64,000 bases of DNA from Listeria sp. PSOL-1 (GCF_902806445.1 NZ_LR760298.1:1612001-1676000), one strand, 5' to 3'. Positions 41,070 to 50,656 are shown, counted from the stretch's first letter. A program made the numbers and translations. Notes: a model not told the origin generated them from the sequence alone.

Positions 41070-41225
41070 ATGTCTAAATCAGAGCACAAAACCGATCAGA
41101 CACCTAAAATCAAAGATGCCATTCCAAGCGAACATGACCACTCAAAAACAGATAAAAGCCACATAAAAGAGCACGCACCAAAAGAGGTAAAACAACAGCA
41201 GTATCATCGTCGAATCCTAGATTAA
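41070..41225 (+). CDS. Small hydrophilic protein of unknown function
   Basis: A 51-residue protein (start 41070, strong AAGGAGG ribosome site) rich in Lys, His, Glu and Asp: MSKSEHKTDQTPKIKD at the N-terminus and KQQQYHRRILD at the C-terminus. There is no hydrophobic segment and it is probably disordered. A SigB-type promoter precedes it, suggesting a stress-induced role. I do not recognise a family. A longer upstream reading of the same frame has no ribosome site and would begin before the promoter. Confidence 0.65.
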   Translation: MSKSEHKTDQTPKIKDAIPSEHDHSKTDKSHIKEHAPKEVKQQQYHRRILD

Positions 41226-41288
41226 AAGTGTAGTTAAATTAACACCACAATAAAATTTTTTCAAACAGAGCCTGTGACATAAATAAAA

Positions 41289-41490
41289 TCAATCGACGAC
41301 AAGCGCTTGCAGTTCAAAATGAAGAGGTTTGCTAGACTTCCAGTTCTCACGTACAGTCGTACGCTTCTGGTTTCTGGCAAACCTCTTCAATACAAACGCT
41401 ATCGCTTGATTTGTCATGTTCGAAATGTAGCATCTACACGATGTCTTTTCTTAAAAAAGAGCGTTGACTCGCATGACGTCTCAAACTGAT
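41289..41490 (+). repeat. Intergenic hairpin repeat, copy C
   Basis: Longest copy. Left flank ATCGACGACAAGCGCTTGCA, stem 41319-41334 with 41373-41388 (one G-U pair), core TTCTCACGTACAGTCGTACG, right flank CAATACAAACGCTATCGCTTG and GTTCGAAATGTAGCA, then a tail CTTAAAAAAGAG to CATGACGTC shared with copy E. It fills most of the gap between the small SigB-type gene and the permease. Confidence 0.85.
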
Positions 41491-41619
41491 GTTTACTAGT
41501 TTATTTTCACAAAAATTTCTGTACTAAAACACTTGGGCATGCTATGCTATAATAAAAAAGATTGATTTGTAGGTTACTTTTTTTCTATAATTCAAATCGT
41601 GAGTTTAGGGGGACAATAT

Positions 41620-42948
41620 ATGGAAGCACAGAAATTAAAAAAGGAGATTGGTTTTTTTACAGCCTTGACCGTGGTTATCGGTACCGTTATCGGTTCTGGC
41701 GTGTTTTTCAAACCAGAGGCAGTGTATTCAGCAACGGGTACTGCTGGACTAGGATTACTCGCTTGGGTCTTAGGTGGACTCATCACCATTTGTGGTGGCT
41801 TGACTGCTGCTGAACTCTCCGCAGCAATTCCCCAAACTGGTGGAATGATGATTTATTTACGTAAGACTTATGGCAAACTTATTTCTTTTTTATTAGGATG
41901 GGCACAAACTGTTATTTATGTCCCTGCAAATATCGCTGCTTTATCTATCATTTTTGCAACACAAATAGCTAACTTATTTGGTACAAGCGACGGGATTATT
42001 ATTCCTGTGGCGATTAGTGTAGCTACTTTTTTAATGCTGATTAATTTTCTTGGGGCAAAAGTCGCTGGCTCTTTTCAAGCTGTGACAACTATTTGTAAGT
42101 TGGTTCCACTAATCCTTATTATTATCTTTGGTTTATTTCATAGTGGTGATGTAGCATTTCGTCTTTTTCCAATGAGTACCGCTGACCATCCATTTTTAAC
42201 AAGTCTGGGCTCTGGCCTTGTAGCTACCATGTTTGCTTACGATGGTTGGATTCATGTTGGGAATATTGCTGGTGAAATGAAAAACCCAAAAAGAGACTTA
42301 CCCAAAGCGATTGTTTTTGGTTTGACTGCTGTCATGATTGTCTATTTGGTTATCAATGTCGCTTACCTATTTGTTATGCCTGCTGCAGCACTTGCAGCAA
42401 CAGCAACACCAGCATCAGACGTTGCTAATATTATCTTTGGCTCCATCGGTGGAAAATTCATTACAATCGGTATTTTGATTTCTGTATTTGGTACAATTAA
42501 TGGTTACTCAATGACTGGGACACGTATTCCTTATGCAATGGCACTCGAAAATCAACTCCCTTTTAGTAATTGGTTTAAAAAGTTGAGCAAACATACAGCT
42601 GTTCCTTATAACGCTGGAATCATTGTGCTTATCATTTCAATTATTATGATTTTTTCTGGACAATTCAACCAATTAACAGATATGCTTATTTTCGTTATTT
42701 GGATCTTTTATACATTGACATTTATTGCTGTTTTAGTTTTACGTAAACAGCAACCAGATCTTGCACGTCCATATAAAGTACCACTTTATCCAGTTATTCC
42801 GTTTATTGCAATTTTCGGTGGTACATTTATCGTATTTAATACATTGTTTACACAGCCATATAATGCTGGGCTGGGATTACTTTTAACACTAATTGGATTA
42901 CCTATTTATTTTTACAAAAAATATAAAGGTCATTTTCCATCAGAATAA
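41620..42948 (+). CDS. APC superfamily amino acid permease, SteT-like (first copy)
   Basis: A 442-residue transporter with about twelve helices. The start at 41620 follows TTAGGGGG; an upstream in-frame GTG is not needed. N-terminal LKKEIGFFTALTVVIGTVIG and the conserved FAYDGWIHVGNIAGEMKNP resemble the serine/threonine exchanger SteT of Bacillus. It is nearly identical in length and much of its sequence to the permease at 47768. Transport of threonine or serine is inferred from the neighbouring catabolic genes. Confidence 0.85.
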   Translation: MEAQKLKKEIGFFTALTVVIGTVIGSGVFFKPEAVYSATGTAGLGLLAWVLGGLITICGGLTAAELSAAIPQTGGMMIYLRKTYGKLISFLLGWAQTVIYVPANIAALSIIFATQIANLFGTSDGIIIPVAISVATFLMLINFLGAKVAGSFQAVTTICKLVPLILIIIFGLFHSGDVAFRLFPMSTADHPFLTSLGSGLVATMFAYDGWIHVGNIAGEMKNPKRDLPKAIVFGLTAVMIVYLVINVAYLFVMPAAALAATATPASDVANIIFGSIGGKFITIGILISVFGTINGYSMTGTRIPYAMALENQLPFSNWFKKLSKHTAVPYNAGIIVLIISIIMIFSGQFNQLTDMLIFVIWIFYTLTFIAVLVLRKQQPDLARPYKVPLYPVIPFIAIFGGTFIVFNTLFTQPYNAGLGLLLTLIGLPIYFYKKYKGHFPSE

Positions 42949-42957
42949 TGTACTAAG

Positions 42958-43035
42958 TCTTTAACATCATGCAATTCAGCTCTATTTTTTAAGAAAATAC
43001 AATTAGCTGAGTCGTATGGTGTTAAAGATTTTTTT
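42958..43035 (+). terminator. Terminator built around a repeat-tail fragment
   Basis: A 24-base stem, 42958-42981 with 43005-43028 (a few mismatches), followed by seven T residues. The left arm and loop contain ATTCAGCTCTATTTTTTAAG, an inverted match to the tail of repeat copy E. Confidence 0.75.
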
Positions 43036-43153
43036 ATCCCCCATGTATCACAACGCTATAAGTTAAAAATTGCCACTCTTTTTTGACAACGCTTTCAAAC
43101 AAAGTTCATTGAATTTATCATTATGCTAACTTACTCTAGTATCTTATTTAAAC

Positions 43154-43206
43154 TTTGTCCAAACCAAGCTAATAAAAGTTGGACAAATTAGTGATTTGTT
43201 TATATT
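43154..43206 (+). promoter_or_regulatory. Promoter and operator-like inverted repeat of the threonine operon
   Basis: TTGGAC (43179-43184), 16 bp, TATATT (43201-43206). TTTGTCCAA (43154-43162) and TTGGACAAA (43179-43187) form an exact 9-bp inverted repeat overlapping the -35. The leader then contains two hairpins (GATAAAG/CTTTATC near 43231-43262; TCGTTAA/TTAACGA near 43279-43304). I do not recognise a riboswitch class. Confidence 0.5.
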
Positions 43207-43329
43207 GCTTATTTGTAAGCGAAGTCATAGGATAAAGATATAAAGGAGTTAGCGCCTTTATCAGGTTCAATTTGATTCCTCGTTAAAAAGTTCAGCATTA
43301 ACGAAGTGGCTACGAAAGGAAGAAAATAA

Positions 43330-45396
43330 ATGTACCTATCAGCACGTTCACGGATTATCTTAGAGAGAATTTTATCAGTAAAAGATGATTCCGTTAAAAA
43401 GCTTGCTCATCACCTAGATGTTAGCGAACGTACCGTACGTCGTGACCTTGATGAAGTAAAACAAACGCTTGCCCAGTTCAACTTAATGCTTATAAAAAAA
43501 GGAAGTAAGCTATCCGTAAATGGTGTGAAAAAAGATCGCGATCGGATTCGCGAAATATTACTACATTTCGTCAGCAACGAATATACACCACCTGAAAGAC
43601 AGCAAATTATCTTACGCGAGCTCCTAACAACAAACGGACCAATGAAGCTCATCGCACTTGCCAGTAAACTTTCTGTTACGGTAGCAACTGTCAGCAGTGA
43701 TTTAACACGAATTGAAGAAGAATGGAACGAGAAAGTAAATATTGTGAGAAAACGTGGGATCGGTGTACAACTTAAGGCAGCAATCCTTGAGAAACGGGAA
43801 CTGCTTCGCGAGCTTACCTTGATTTCTTATCCAAAACGCAAGCTTTATCAACATTTAAAAGATATACTAAGTGGCACAAAAACACCGGTAAAAGAAGAAT
43901 TATCAATGTTTATTAATTTAACTTTGCTAGATAAAGCTGATCGTAATTTAACAAAGTGGATGAAAAAACTTCCTTATGAAATCGGAAACACTTCTTATTT
44001 AAATTTGCTGCTTTATCTTTTAATTACGATACAACAAATCGGTAAAGGACAAAAAATCCACAAGTATCCTGACAGCCCTATTTTCCTGCAAGATTATCCA
44101 GAACATGATATTGCTGAACGGATTTTAAAAGATTGTTTACCCGAAGAAACGATCCCAGAAGCAGAAATTACCGAACTTACCATGCAAATATTAGACTCAG
44201 AGATCCATAAAGGACAAGATCTTTTTTACCATAACGAAAAAGTTCAAGCGCTTCGAATTGCTAAAAAGCTCATTTCTAAAGTAACGAAAGAAATGGATAT
44301 GCCACTTGCACAAATGACAATTTTAAAAGGCTTAACAGAGCACATCCGTAGCTCACTGATTCGCTTAAAAAAGAAAATGCCCCTTACTAATCCACTGTTG
44401 CCACTTATTAAGGTCGAATTCGGAGAGCTTTTTTCACTGATCCACAAAGAAGCTGCTGCGCTTTATCCGTTTCATCAGTTGCCTGAAGAAGAAACCGGTT
44501 TCATTGTTCTTCACTTTGAAGCAGCCATTTTACGCTCTGAAAATATGTACCCTTACAGTGCGCTCATTGTTACCTCGGGAAGTAATGGTGTGAATACTTG
44601 GCTTGAAGCAAGGTTTCGCAAAAAACTACCGAAACTAAAAAAAATTAAATTTATCACATCACTTGAACTTGTTAAAGAAAAGGCACTTCAAGCATACGAT
44701 ATTATTTTATCAACCGATGCTCTTGAAAATTTCCCTTTCGAGTACCAACAAATCAGCCTATTTATTTCTAACAACGAGATTCTACAGATCCAACAGTACT
44801 TAGAAAAAATGGCCAATACAAAAAACAAACTCTACTATAAAACAGATATGGAAAAAGCCGAAACACTAAGCAATTTAAAAGACACGAAGCAGTATTATGA
44901 AATCGTAATCCAACTTCTCGAAGCACTTTATATCGAAAAAATTGCCGATATCACTCGTAATACCGAAGATAATTTGCGTTCACTTAGTCAATCTATTTCA
45001 GAAAAAACAAAGCCGCAAATCAACGCTGAAAAACTTTTTCGGGACCTAATTCAGCAAAAAGTACGTACAAACACTAATAATACGGCCTATTTCATCACAA
45101 ATACCGATGCCAAGCAACCTTCTATTCATGTCTTTCATTTAAAACACGCTTTAGATCTTCATACTGAACGCCAGCTAAAAGCAACGATTTCAACGGTAGT
45201 TACTTTTATCCTACCACGCTCTTTACACCCTGCCCAACTAGAAGTTATCACGTATTTACTAGAGATGCTTACAGAAGATGAAAAAGCCGCTTTCCTCATC
45301 GAATCTGAAGACAAAGAGGAAATCACAGCTTTATTTACACACTACTTACAAACATTCTTACAACAAAAAAATGATTTTGGTCATTATCTCATCTGA
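43330..45396 (+). CDS. MtlR/BglG-type regulator with PRD and PTS-like domains
   Basis: A 688-residue transcription regulator. Order: HTH (about 20-45, VKKLAHHLDVSERTVRRDL), second HTH (about 105-130), PRD1 (about 190-290), PRD2 (about 300-405), EIIB-like (from 410), EIIA-like (about 540 to the end). PRD2 keeps His338 and His395. The PRD1 position normally histidine reads LLYLLITIQQ, the EIIB-like loop IVTSGSNGV has no cysteine, and no EIIA-type active-site histidine is obvious. It is first in an apparent operon with kbl, tdh and a permease, and would regulate amino acid rather than sugar use. Confidence 0.82.
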   Translation: MYLSARSRIILERILSVKDDSVKKLAHHLDVSERTVRRDLDEVKQTLAQFNLMLIKKGSKLSVNGVKKDRDRIREILLHFVSNEYTPPERQQIILRELLTTNGPMKLIALASKLSVTVATVSSDLTRIEEEWNEKVNIVRKRGIGVQLKAAILEKRELLRELTLISYPKRKLYQHLKDILSGTKTPVKEELSMFINLTLLDKADRNLTKWMKKLPYEIGNTSYLNLLLYLLITIQQIGKGQKIHKYPDSPIFLQDYPEHDIAERILKDCLPEETIPEAEITELTMQILDSEIHKGQDLFYHNEKVQALRIAKKLISKVTKEMDMPLAQMTILKGLTEHIRSSLIRLKKKMPLTNPLLPLIKVEFGELFSLIHKEAAALYPFHQLPEEETGFIVLHFEAAILRSENMYPYSALIVTSGSNGVNTWLEARFRKKLPKLKKIKFITSLELVKEKALQAYDIILSTDALENFPFEYQQISLFISNNEILQIQQYLEKMANTKNKLYYKTDMEKAETLSNLKDTKQYYEIVIQLLEALYIEKIADITRNTEDNLRSLSQSISEKTKPQINAEKLFRDLIQQKVRTNTNNTAYFITNTDAKQPSIHVFHLKHALDLHTERQLKATISTVVTFILPRSLHPAQLEVITYLLEMLTEDEKAAFLIESEDKEEITALFTHYLQTFLQQKNDFGHYLI

Positions 45397-45444
45397 AGAC
45401 AGCATTCAGATGTGTTAATATAAAATTTTTAGGAGGAATAGAAA

Positions 45445-46632
45445 ATGTCAAAAGCTTTAAATGAATGTTTAACCCCGCAGCTAGACGCGCTACACGAACA
45501 AGGTCTTTATAATATAATCGATGCAGTTGAAGGTCCAAATGGCGCTAAAATTAAAATTAAAGGACAGACTTTAATCAACTTGTCCTCCAATAACTACCTT
45601 GGCTTTTCAAATGACAGCCGCTTAAAAGAAAAATGTATTGAAGCAACAAAAAAATACGGCGTCGGTGCTGGAGCTGTCCGTACAATTAACGGCACGATGA
45701 CAATCCACGATGAACTTGAAAAACGGATCGCCGACTTTAAGCACACAGAAGCTGCAATCGCTTTTCAGTCTGGCTTCAATTGTAACATGGGGGCAATTTC
45801 TGCTGTCATGACAAAGAAAGATGCGATTATTTCTGATGAGCTTAATCATGCCTCAATCATTGATGGCTGCCGTTTATCTGGAGCTAAAGTTATTCGTGTT
45901 CGTCACCAAGATATGGATCATTTACGCGAAACAGCTAAAGAGGCTACAGAAAGCGGTCAATATGAAAAAGTGATGTACATTACGGACGGCGTCTTTTCAA
46001 TGGATGGTGATGTGGCTAAACTCCCTGAAATTGTAAAAATCGCCGAAGAATTTGATTTAATCACATATGTCGATGACGCTCATGGTTCTGGCGTAATGGG
46101 AAACGGCGCTGGTACTGTAAAACATTTTGGCTTAGCAGATCGCATTGACTTTCAAATTGGTACCTTATCCAAGGCAATTGGTGTTGTTGGTGGCTACGTT
46201 GCCGGAAGCCAAAAACTAATCGACTGGCTCAAGGTTCGTGCTAGGCCTTTCCTCTTTTCCACATCACTAACACCAGGATCTGCTGCTGCTTGTATTGAAG
46301 CCTTTAACATTATGGAACAAAACCCAGAAACAATCGAACAACTTTGGAATAACGGCACGTATCTTAAAAACGGTTTAAAAAATTTAGGCTTTAATATCGG
46401 GCATTCTGAAACGCCGATCACGCCTTGTATCATTGGCGATGAAAATTTAACCCAAAAATTTTCACGTCGATTACTTGAAGAAGGTATTTACGCTAAGTCG
46501 ATCGTCTTTCCTACTGTTCCAAAAGGCACAGGTCGTGTACGCAATATGCCAACTGCTGCCCATACGTCCGAAATGCTCGATGAAGTTTTAGCCGTTTATG
46601 AGCGTGTCGGTAAAGAATTAGGCGTTATTTAA
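45445..46632 (+). CDS. kbl: Glycine C-acetyltransferase (2-amino-3-ketobutyrate CoA ligase)
   Basis: PLP enzyme of 395 residues cleaving 2-amino-3-ketobutyrate with CoA into glycine and acetyl-CoA, the second step of threonine breakdown. The PLP lysine Lys243 lies in [13 protein letters not shown], with [10 protein letters not shown] (about 210-219) and [11 protein letters not shown] upstream. A TTTAGGAGGAA ribosome site precedes the ATG. The next gene encodes the dehydrogenase that makes its substrate. Confidence 0.94.
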   Translation: MSKALNECLTPQLDALHEQGLYNIIDAVEGPNGAKIKIKGQTLINLSSNNYLGFSNDSRLKEKCIEATKKYGVGAGAVRTINGTMTIHDELEKRIADFKHTEAAIAFQSGFNCNMGAISAVMTKKDAIISDELNHASIIDGCRLSGAKVIRVRHQDMDHLRETAKEATESGQYEKVMYITDGVFSMDGDVAKLPEIVKIAEEFDLITYVDDAHGSGVMGNGAGTVKHFGLADRIDFQIGTLSKAIGVVGGYVAGSQKLIDWLKVRARPFLFSTSLTPGSAAACIEAFNIMEQNPETIEQLWNNGTYLKNGLKNLGFNIGHSETPITPCIIGDENLTQKFSRRLLEEGIYAKSIVFPTVPKGTGRVRNMPTAAHTSEMLDEVLAVYERVGKELGVI

Positions 46633-46731
46633 AAAAGCAATCATTTCACGTGGCTAGAGAATTCCTATATCTTCCAGCCCGTGACATCTATAAATATTAA
46701 ACTGAACATTATTCAATATGGAGGAATTAAA

Positions 46732-47691
46732 ATGAAAAAAATACTTATTACAGGCTGCTTAGGACAAATTGGTTCTGAATTAACCATCCGTTTACGTAAA
46801 GATTATGGTACTGAAAATGTAATTGCCACAGATATCCGCAAAATTGATGGCAATCCAGTCATTGAAGCCGGGCCATTTGAAATCCTTGATGTGACCGATA
46901 AAGAAAAAATGCTTCAAATTGCCAAGGAATATAACGTTGATACATTCATCCATTTAGCTGCTTTATTGTCCGCTGTAGCAGAAACAAAACCACAACTTGC
47001 ATGGGATCTAAATATGAATGGCCTCGTCAATGCTCTTGAAACAGCTCGCGAACTAAACTTATTATTTTTCACACCTAGTTCGATTGGCGCTTTTGGACCA
47101 GAAACGCCAGCTAAAAATACACCACAAGATACCATTCAGCGTCCAACAACAATGTATGGCGTAACAAAAGTTGCTGGTGAACTGCTTTGCGACTACTATC
47201 ATACCAAGTTTGGCGTAAATACACGTGGTGTCCGTTTTCCAGGCTTAATTTCGTATAAAACATTACCTGGTGGAGGCACCACTGATTATGCAGTAGAGAT
47301 TTATTACGAAGCGCTTAAGAATAAGCAATATACTTCCCCTATCTCAGCCGGCACGTATATGGACATGATGTACATGCCAGATGCCATCGATGCAATCATT
47401 AAGCTGTTAGAAGCTGATCCAAAACGCCTTGTACATCGTAATGCCTTCAACATTACCGCAATGAGTTTCGAACCTGAACAAATTGCTGATTCCATACGTA
47501 AATTCATTCCCGAGTTTAAAATGAATTACGCTATCGATCCAGTTCGCCAAAAAATTGCTGATTCTTGGCCAGATAACATTGATTCAAGCTGCGCTAAAAA
47601 AGAGTGGGATTTTGCGCCACAGTATCATCTTGATAAAATGACCGAAGACATGCTCGAAAAACTTACCAAGAAATTAGGAGCATTCTTATAG
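46732..47691 (+). CDS. SDR-type L-threonine 3-dehydrogenase
   Basis: A 319-residue NAD-dependent enzyme oxidising threonine to 2-amino-3-ketobutyrate. The start at 46732 follows GGAGGAATTAAA. The Rossmann motif is [12 protein letters not shown] (7-18) and the catalytic YxxxK is Tyr142/Lys146 in [10 protein letters not shown]. This is the short-chain, epimerase-like TDH type, not the zinc-dependent E. coli Tdh. Pairing with kbl strongly supports the function. Confidence 0.88.
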   Translation: MKKILITGCLGQIGSELTIRLRKDYGTENVIATDIRKIDGNPVIEAGPFEILDVTDKEKMLQIAKEYNVDTFIHLAALLSAVAETKPQLAWDLNMNGLVNALETARELNLLFFTPSSIGAFGPETPAKNTPQDTIQRPTTMYGVTKVAGELLCDYYHTKFGVNTRGVRFPGLISYKTLPGGGTTDYAVEIYYEALKNKQYTSPISAGTYMDMMYMPDAIDAIIKLLEADPKRLVHRNAFNITAMSFEPEQIADSIRKFIPEFKMNYAIDPVRQKIADSWPDNIDSSCAKKEWDFAPQYHLDKMTEDMLEKLTKKLGAFL

Positions 47692-47767
47692 CATATTCAG
47701 TTTGAGCAGAAATGAAAACACCAACTCATTTCTCACTATACAAATGAACAATCAGGGGAGGATTTCT

Positions 47768-49096
47768 ATGGAAAATCGAAAGCTTAAAAAAGAGATTGGC
47801 TTTTTTACAGCATTAACTGTTGTAATCGGCACGGTCATTGGCTCTGGTGTTTTTTTTAAACCTGAAGCTGTTTATTCTGCTACGGGCACAGCTGGGTTAG
47901 GCCTATTTGCTTGGTTTCTTGGGGGATTAATCACTATTTGTGGCGGCCTAACTGCTGCAGAACTTTCTGCAGCTATCCCCCAAACTGGTGGCATGATGAT
48001 TTATTTGAAAAAAACTTATGGTAAAACTACTTCCTACCTACTTGGTTGGGCGCAAACAGTCATCTATTTTCCAGCCAATATTGCTGCTTTGTCTATTATT
48101 TTTGGCACACAAATTGCAAATTTATTTGGGACTAGCGACGCAATTATTGTTCCAATAGCGATTATTGCTGCAGCATTTTTAATGTTTATTAATTCTTTAG
48201 GAGCCAAAGCAGCTGGCTCTTTTCAAGCCATCACGACAGTGTGCAAACTTGTTCCACTAGCACTGATTATTATTTTTGGCTTGTTTTATAGCGGTGACGT
48301 GACCTTCCGCTTATTTCCAATTAATCCCGCTGATCATCCTTTGTTAACAAGCCTTGGCTCTGGCCTTGTTGCTACGATGTTTGCCTATGATGGCTGGATT
48401 CACGTTGGAAATATTGCTGGTGAAATGAAAAATCCTAAAAAAGATTTACCAAAAGCCATTATATTTGGCTTAACAGCAGTAATGTGCGTTTACTTATTAA
48501 TCAATATCGCTTACTTATTTGTCATGCCAGCTGCAACACTTGCCGCAACAGCCACTCCTGCAGCTGATGTAGCAAATATTATCTTTGGATCAGTTGGGGG
48601 TAAGCTCATTACAATTGGTATCTTAATTTCAGTATTTGGCACGATAAATGGCTATACAATGACAGGTATTCGCATTCCCTACGCAATGGCTCTTGAAAAC
48701 CAACTACCTTTCAGCAATTGGCTCAAAAAATTAGGAAAAAAATCAGCAGTCCCTTACAATTGCGGTATCATCATTCTATTGATTTCCATCATTATGATTT
48801 TTACAGGCAAGTTTAATCAACTTACTGATATGTTAATCTTCGTTATTTGGATTTTTTATACCATGACATTTATCGCTATTTTTATTTTACGGAAACGCGA
48901 GCCAGAGCTTCACCGCCCTTACAAAGTCCCACTTTATCCTGTCATTCCTGCCATTGCAATTTTGGGCGGAACCTTCATTGTTTTAAATACGTTATTTACT
49001 CAGCCACTCAACGCAGGCATTGGCTTGATTTTAACTGCAATTGGTTTGCCAATTTATTTTTATAAGAAAAAGCAAGGCCATTTAGATCGTGAATGA
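47768..49096 (+). CDS. APC superfamily amino acid permease, SteT-like (second copy)
   Basis: A 442-residue permease starting after GGGGAGG. LKKEIGFFTALTVVIGTVIG, TGGMMIYLKKTYGK and FAYDGWIHVGNIAGEMKNP are shared with the permease at 41620, and most of the remainder is alike. It is last in the regulator-kbl-tdh-permease operon, so threonine uptake or threonine/serine exchange is the natural inference. A 21-bp terminator follows. Confidence 0.87.
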   Translation: MENRKLKKEIGFFTALTVVIGTVIGSGVFFKPEAVYSATGTAGLGLFAWFLGGLITICGGLTAAELSAAIPQTGGMMIYLKKTYGKTTSYLLGWAQTVIYFPANIAALSIIFGTQIANLFGTSDAIIVPIAIIAAAFLMFINSLGAKAAGSFQAITTVCKLVPLALIIIFGLFYSGDVTFRLFPINPADHPLLTSLGSGLVATMFAYDGWIHVGNIAGEMKNPKKDLPKAIIFGLTAVMCVYLLINIAYLFVMPAATLAATATPAADVANIIFGSVGGKLITIGILISVFGTINGYTMTGIRIPYAMALENQLPFSNWLKKLGKKSAVPYNCGIIILLISIIMIFTGKFNQLTDMLIFVIWIFYTMTFIAIFILRKREPELHRPYKVPLYPVIPAIAILGGTFIVLNTLFTQPLNAGIGLILTAIGLPIYFYKKKQGHLDRE

Positions 49097-49133
49097 GTGA
49101 ATAATTTTTGTTAAAAGCTAAAATTCTAGTCTA

Positions 49134-49182
49134 AAAAAGCAGGGTCAGATAAGTTTTAATTACTTATCTGACCCTGCTTTTT
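49134..49182 (+). terminator. Very strong terminator ending the threonine operon
   Basis: A perfect 21-bp stem, 49134-49154 with 49162-49182, loop TTTAATT. The A and T runs are included in the stem, so it can act in both directions. Confidence 0.92.
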
Positions 49183-49420
49183 CAAATTATTACTTGCTCT
49201 ATCAAAGCGTTATCTAATAAAGTATAAGCAAATTTGCTCTTTACTTCTTTTGTTACATAACGTGCATTCACTTTTTAGTATGGTTAGAAAGTGAAATTCT
49301 TTATGATGAGTTTGTTTACACACTTTATTAAATGTTTTACATGGATCAAAATTGCTTCAGAATTTTTGATATAAAAATTATATTGCACAACATCTGCACA
49401 AATCTTTATAAAAATAATTA
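49183..49420. other. AT-rich gap without recognised features
   Basis: Between the threonine operon terminator and the stop of the secreted protein gene. I see no gene, no clear promoter and no repeat copy. Confidence 0.4.
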
Positions 49421-50302
49421 TTAGAACTTACCTACATAATATGGTCTATACTTAGAAGAAAACATACCTACCACATTGACTGGAGAAATAGGGAAAGTAA
49501 CACTAGGGGTTGGGATCATAACTGGTAAATTTCCACTTCCGTAGTAATATGAATAGTATATTAGTTTTGAACAATAGCTAGGATTATACTCTCTAATAGA
49601 AAAATTAATTTTATACGTCACATGCCTGTCCTTTATTCTACTTCCTTTAGAAGAATAAAACGTCCGATCTGCATATTTAGCTACTTTATCTGCCAATGAT
49701 TTACTGGGAACTCTATAAACATAATTCCACTGTGTAATATGCTTACTTATGTACTGTCTGGTTGTGCATTGGTTGTTATTATTTGGTATACCTTTTATCC
49801 AATTTCGTCCTCCTGGCATTTCAACAATCCAGCCATTGCCATTTGACATAGCAGCATGCCCAATAAAACCAGATAACGTATACTCAGTTGTATAAATAAT
49901 ATCACCCGGTTTAACAGCTTTTACAAACCTTTCAATGTTACTATTACTGGATACACTATTTTTTAATCTTGATAAAATATCGTAAGTTTTCTCTTCCAAT
50001 ATTTTATCACTAGTACCTGGAACAATCCCATAATGATTCACCTCTACCCATGTTTTAAAATCAATATTTTTTGGTAATAATTCTTCCCCTTTCATGTTTT
50101 CATAATTCAAGTATAAAGGGTTAGCTATTTCTTTTTCCCATTTTTTATAGGAAAAGGAAAAGGGATTTATAATATTTTTTTTAATGCCATTTTTATAAAT
50201 ATTAACATAGTTGACTTCTACTGCATTTACTTCCTGAATGTTACAATGATAAGCTAGAATAGTTATTAAAATTAGCACTAAGCAATAACCAATATTTTTC
50301 AC
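49421..50302 (-). CDS. Secreted protein with permuted NlpC/P60-like cysteine hydrolase domain
   Basis: The start is GTG at 50302, eight bases after GGGAGAG, giving 293 residues. An N-terminal hydrophobic stretch (CLVLILITILAYHC) with a VNA end looks like a signal peptide. The segment KPGDIIYTTEY ... FIGHAAMSNGNG places a histidine before a later cysteine, YNPSYCSKLIYYSYY, the permuted order of YiiX/YebB-like NlpC/P60 enzymes. Substrate unknown; cell-wall peptides or amides are possible. Rich in Asn, Ile, Lys and Tyr, unlike its neighbours, and close to a tRNA gene, so horizontal origin is plausible. Confidence 0.65.
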   Translation of the reverse strand: MKNIGYCLVLILITILAYHCNIQEVNAVEVNYVNIYKNGIKKNIINPFSFSYKKWEKEIANPLYLNYENMKGEELLPKNIDFKTWVEVNHYGIVPGTSDKILEEKTYDILSRLKNSVSSNSNIERFVKAVKPGDIIYTTEYTLSGFIGHAAMSNGNGWIVEMPGGRNWIKGIPNNNNQCTTRQYISKHITQWNYVYRVPSKSLADKVAKYADRTFYSSKGSRIKDRHVTYKINFSIREYNPSYCSKLIYYSYYYGSGNLPVMIPTPSVTFPISPVNVVGMFSSKYRPYYVGKF

Positions 50303-50321
50303 TAAACATTCTCTCCCTAGT

Positions 50322-50624
50322 TTAACTATAATTTTGAAACCCAATCAATATAATAAGTAATTGACTAATCAGTACCAAAAAATTAATCAAGAAAAACGAT
50401 ACAATTAACAAACTAAAAACTTTACTTGTTGTCAACCGTAATATGATACCTAATAAAACCTGTGTAACAACAGGTAGTACTAACATGATTACGTAAAATA
50501 ATATTTCATTATTGAAAATAGAAAAATTCCCCGTATTATACATTAAAAACCCGATCAGATTAATAACAAATAAACTATACGTAATAAAATATTTGATAGG
50601 ATCATCTCTCCCTTTCTTTATCAT
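50322..50624 (-). CDS. Small membrane protein of unknown function
   Basis: A 100-residue protein with about three hydrophobic helices (YSLFVINLIGFLMYN, FYVIMLVLPVVTQVLLGII, LLIVSFFLINFLVLISQLLI). The ATG at 50624 has no good ribosome site; a GGGAGAG lies a few codons inside, so the true start may be a rare codon further in. It ends 19 bp before the secreted protein gene and is probably in the same transcript. I do not recognise a family. Confidence 0.55.
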   Translation of the reverse strand: MIKKGRDDPIKYFITYSLFVINLIGFLMYNTGNFSIFNNEILFYVIMLVLPVVTQVLLGIILRLTTSKVFSLLIVSFFLINFLVLISQLLIILIGFQNYS

Positions 50625-50656
50625 AAAAAAATTATATCAAAACAAAACTTTCGAGT

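Noticed and set aside
49347-49368. CodY-box-like sequence AAAATTGCTTCAGAATTTTT
   Set aside because: Too many differences from AATTTTCWGAAAATT and no gene start nearby.
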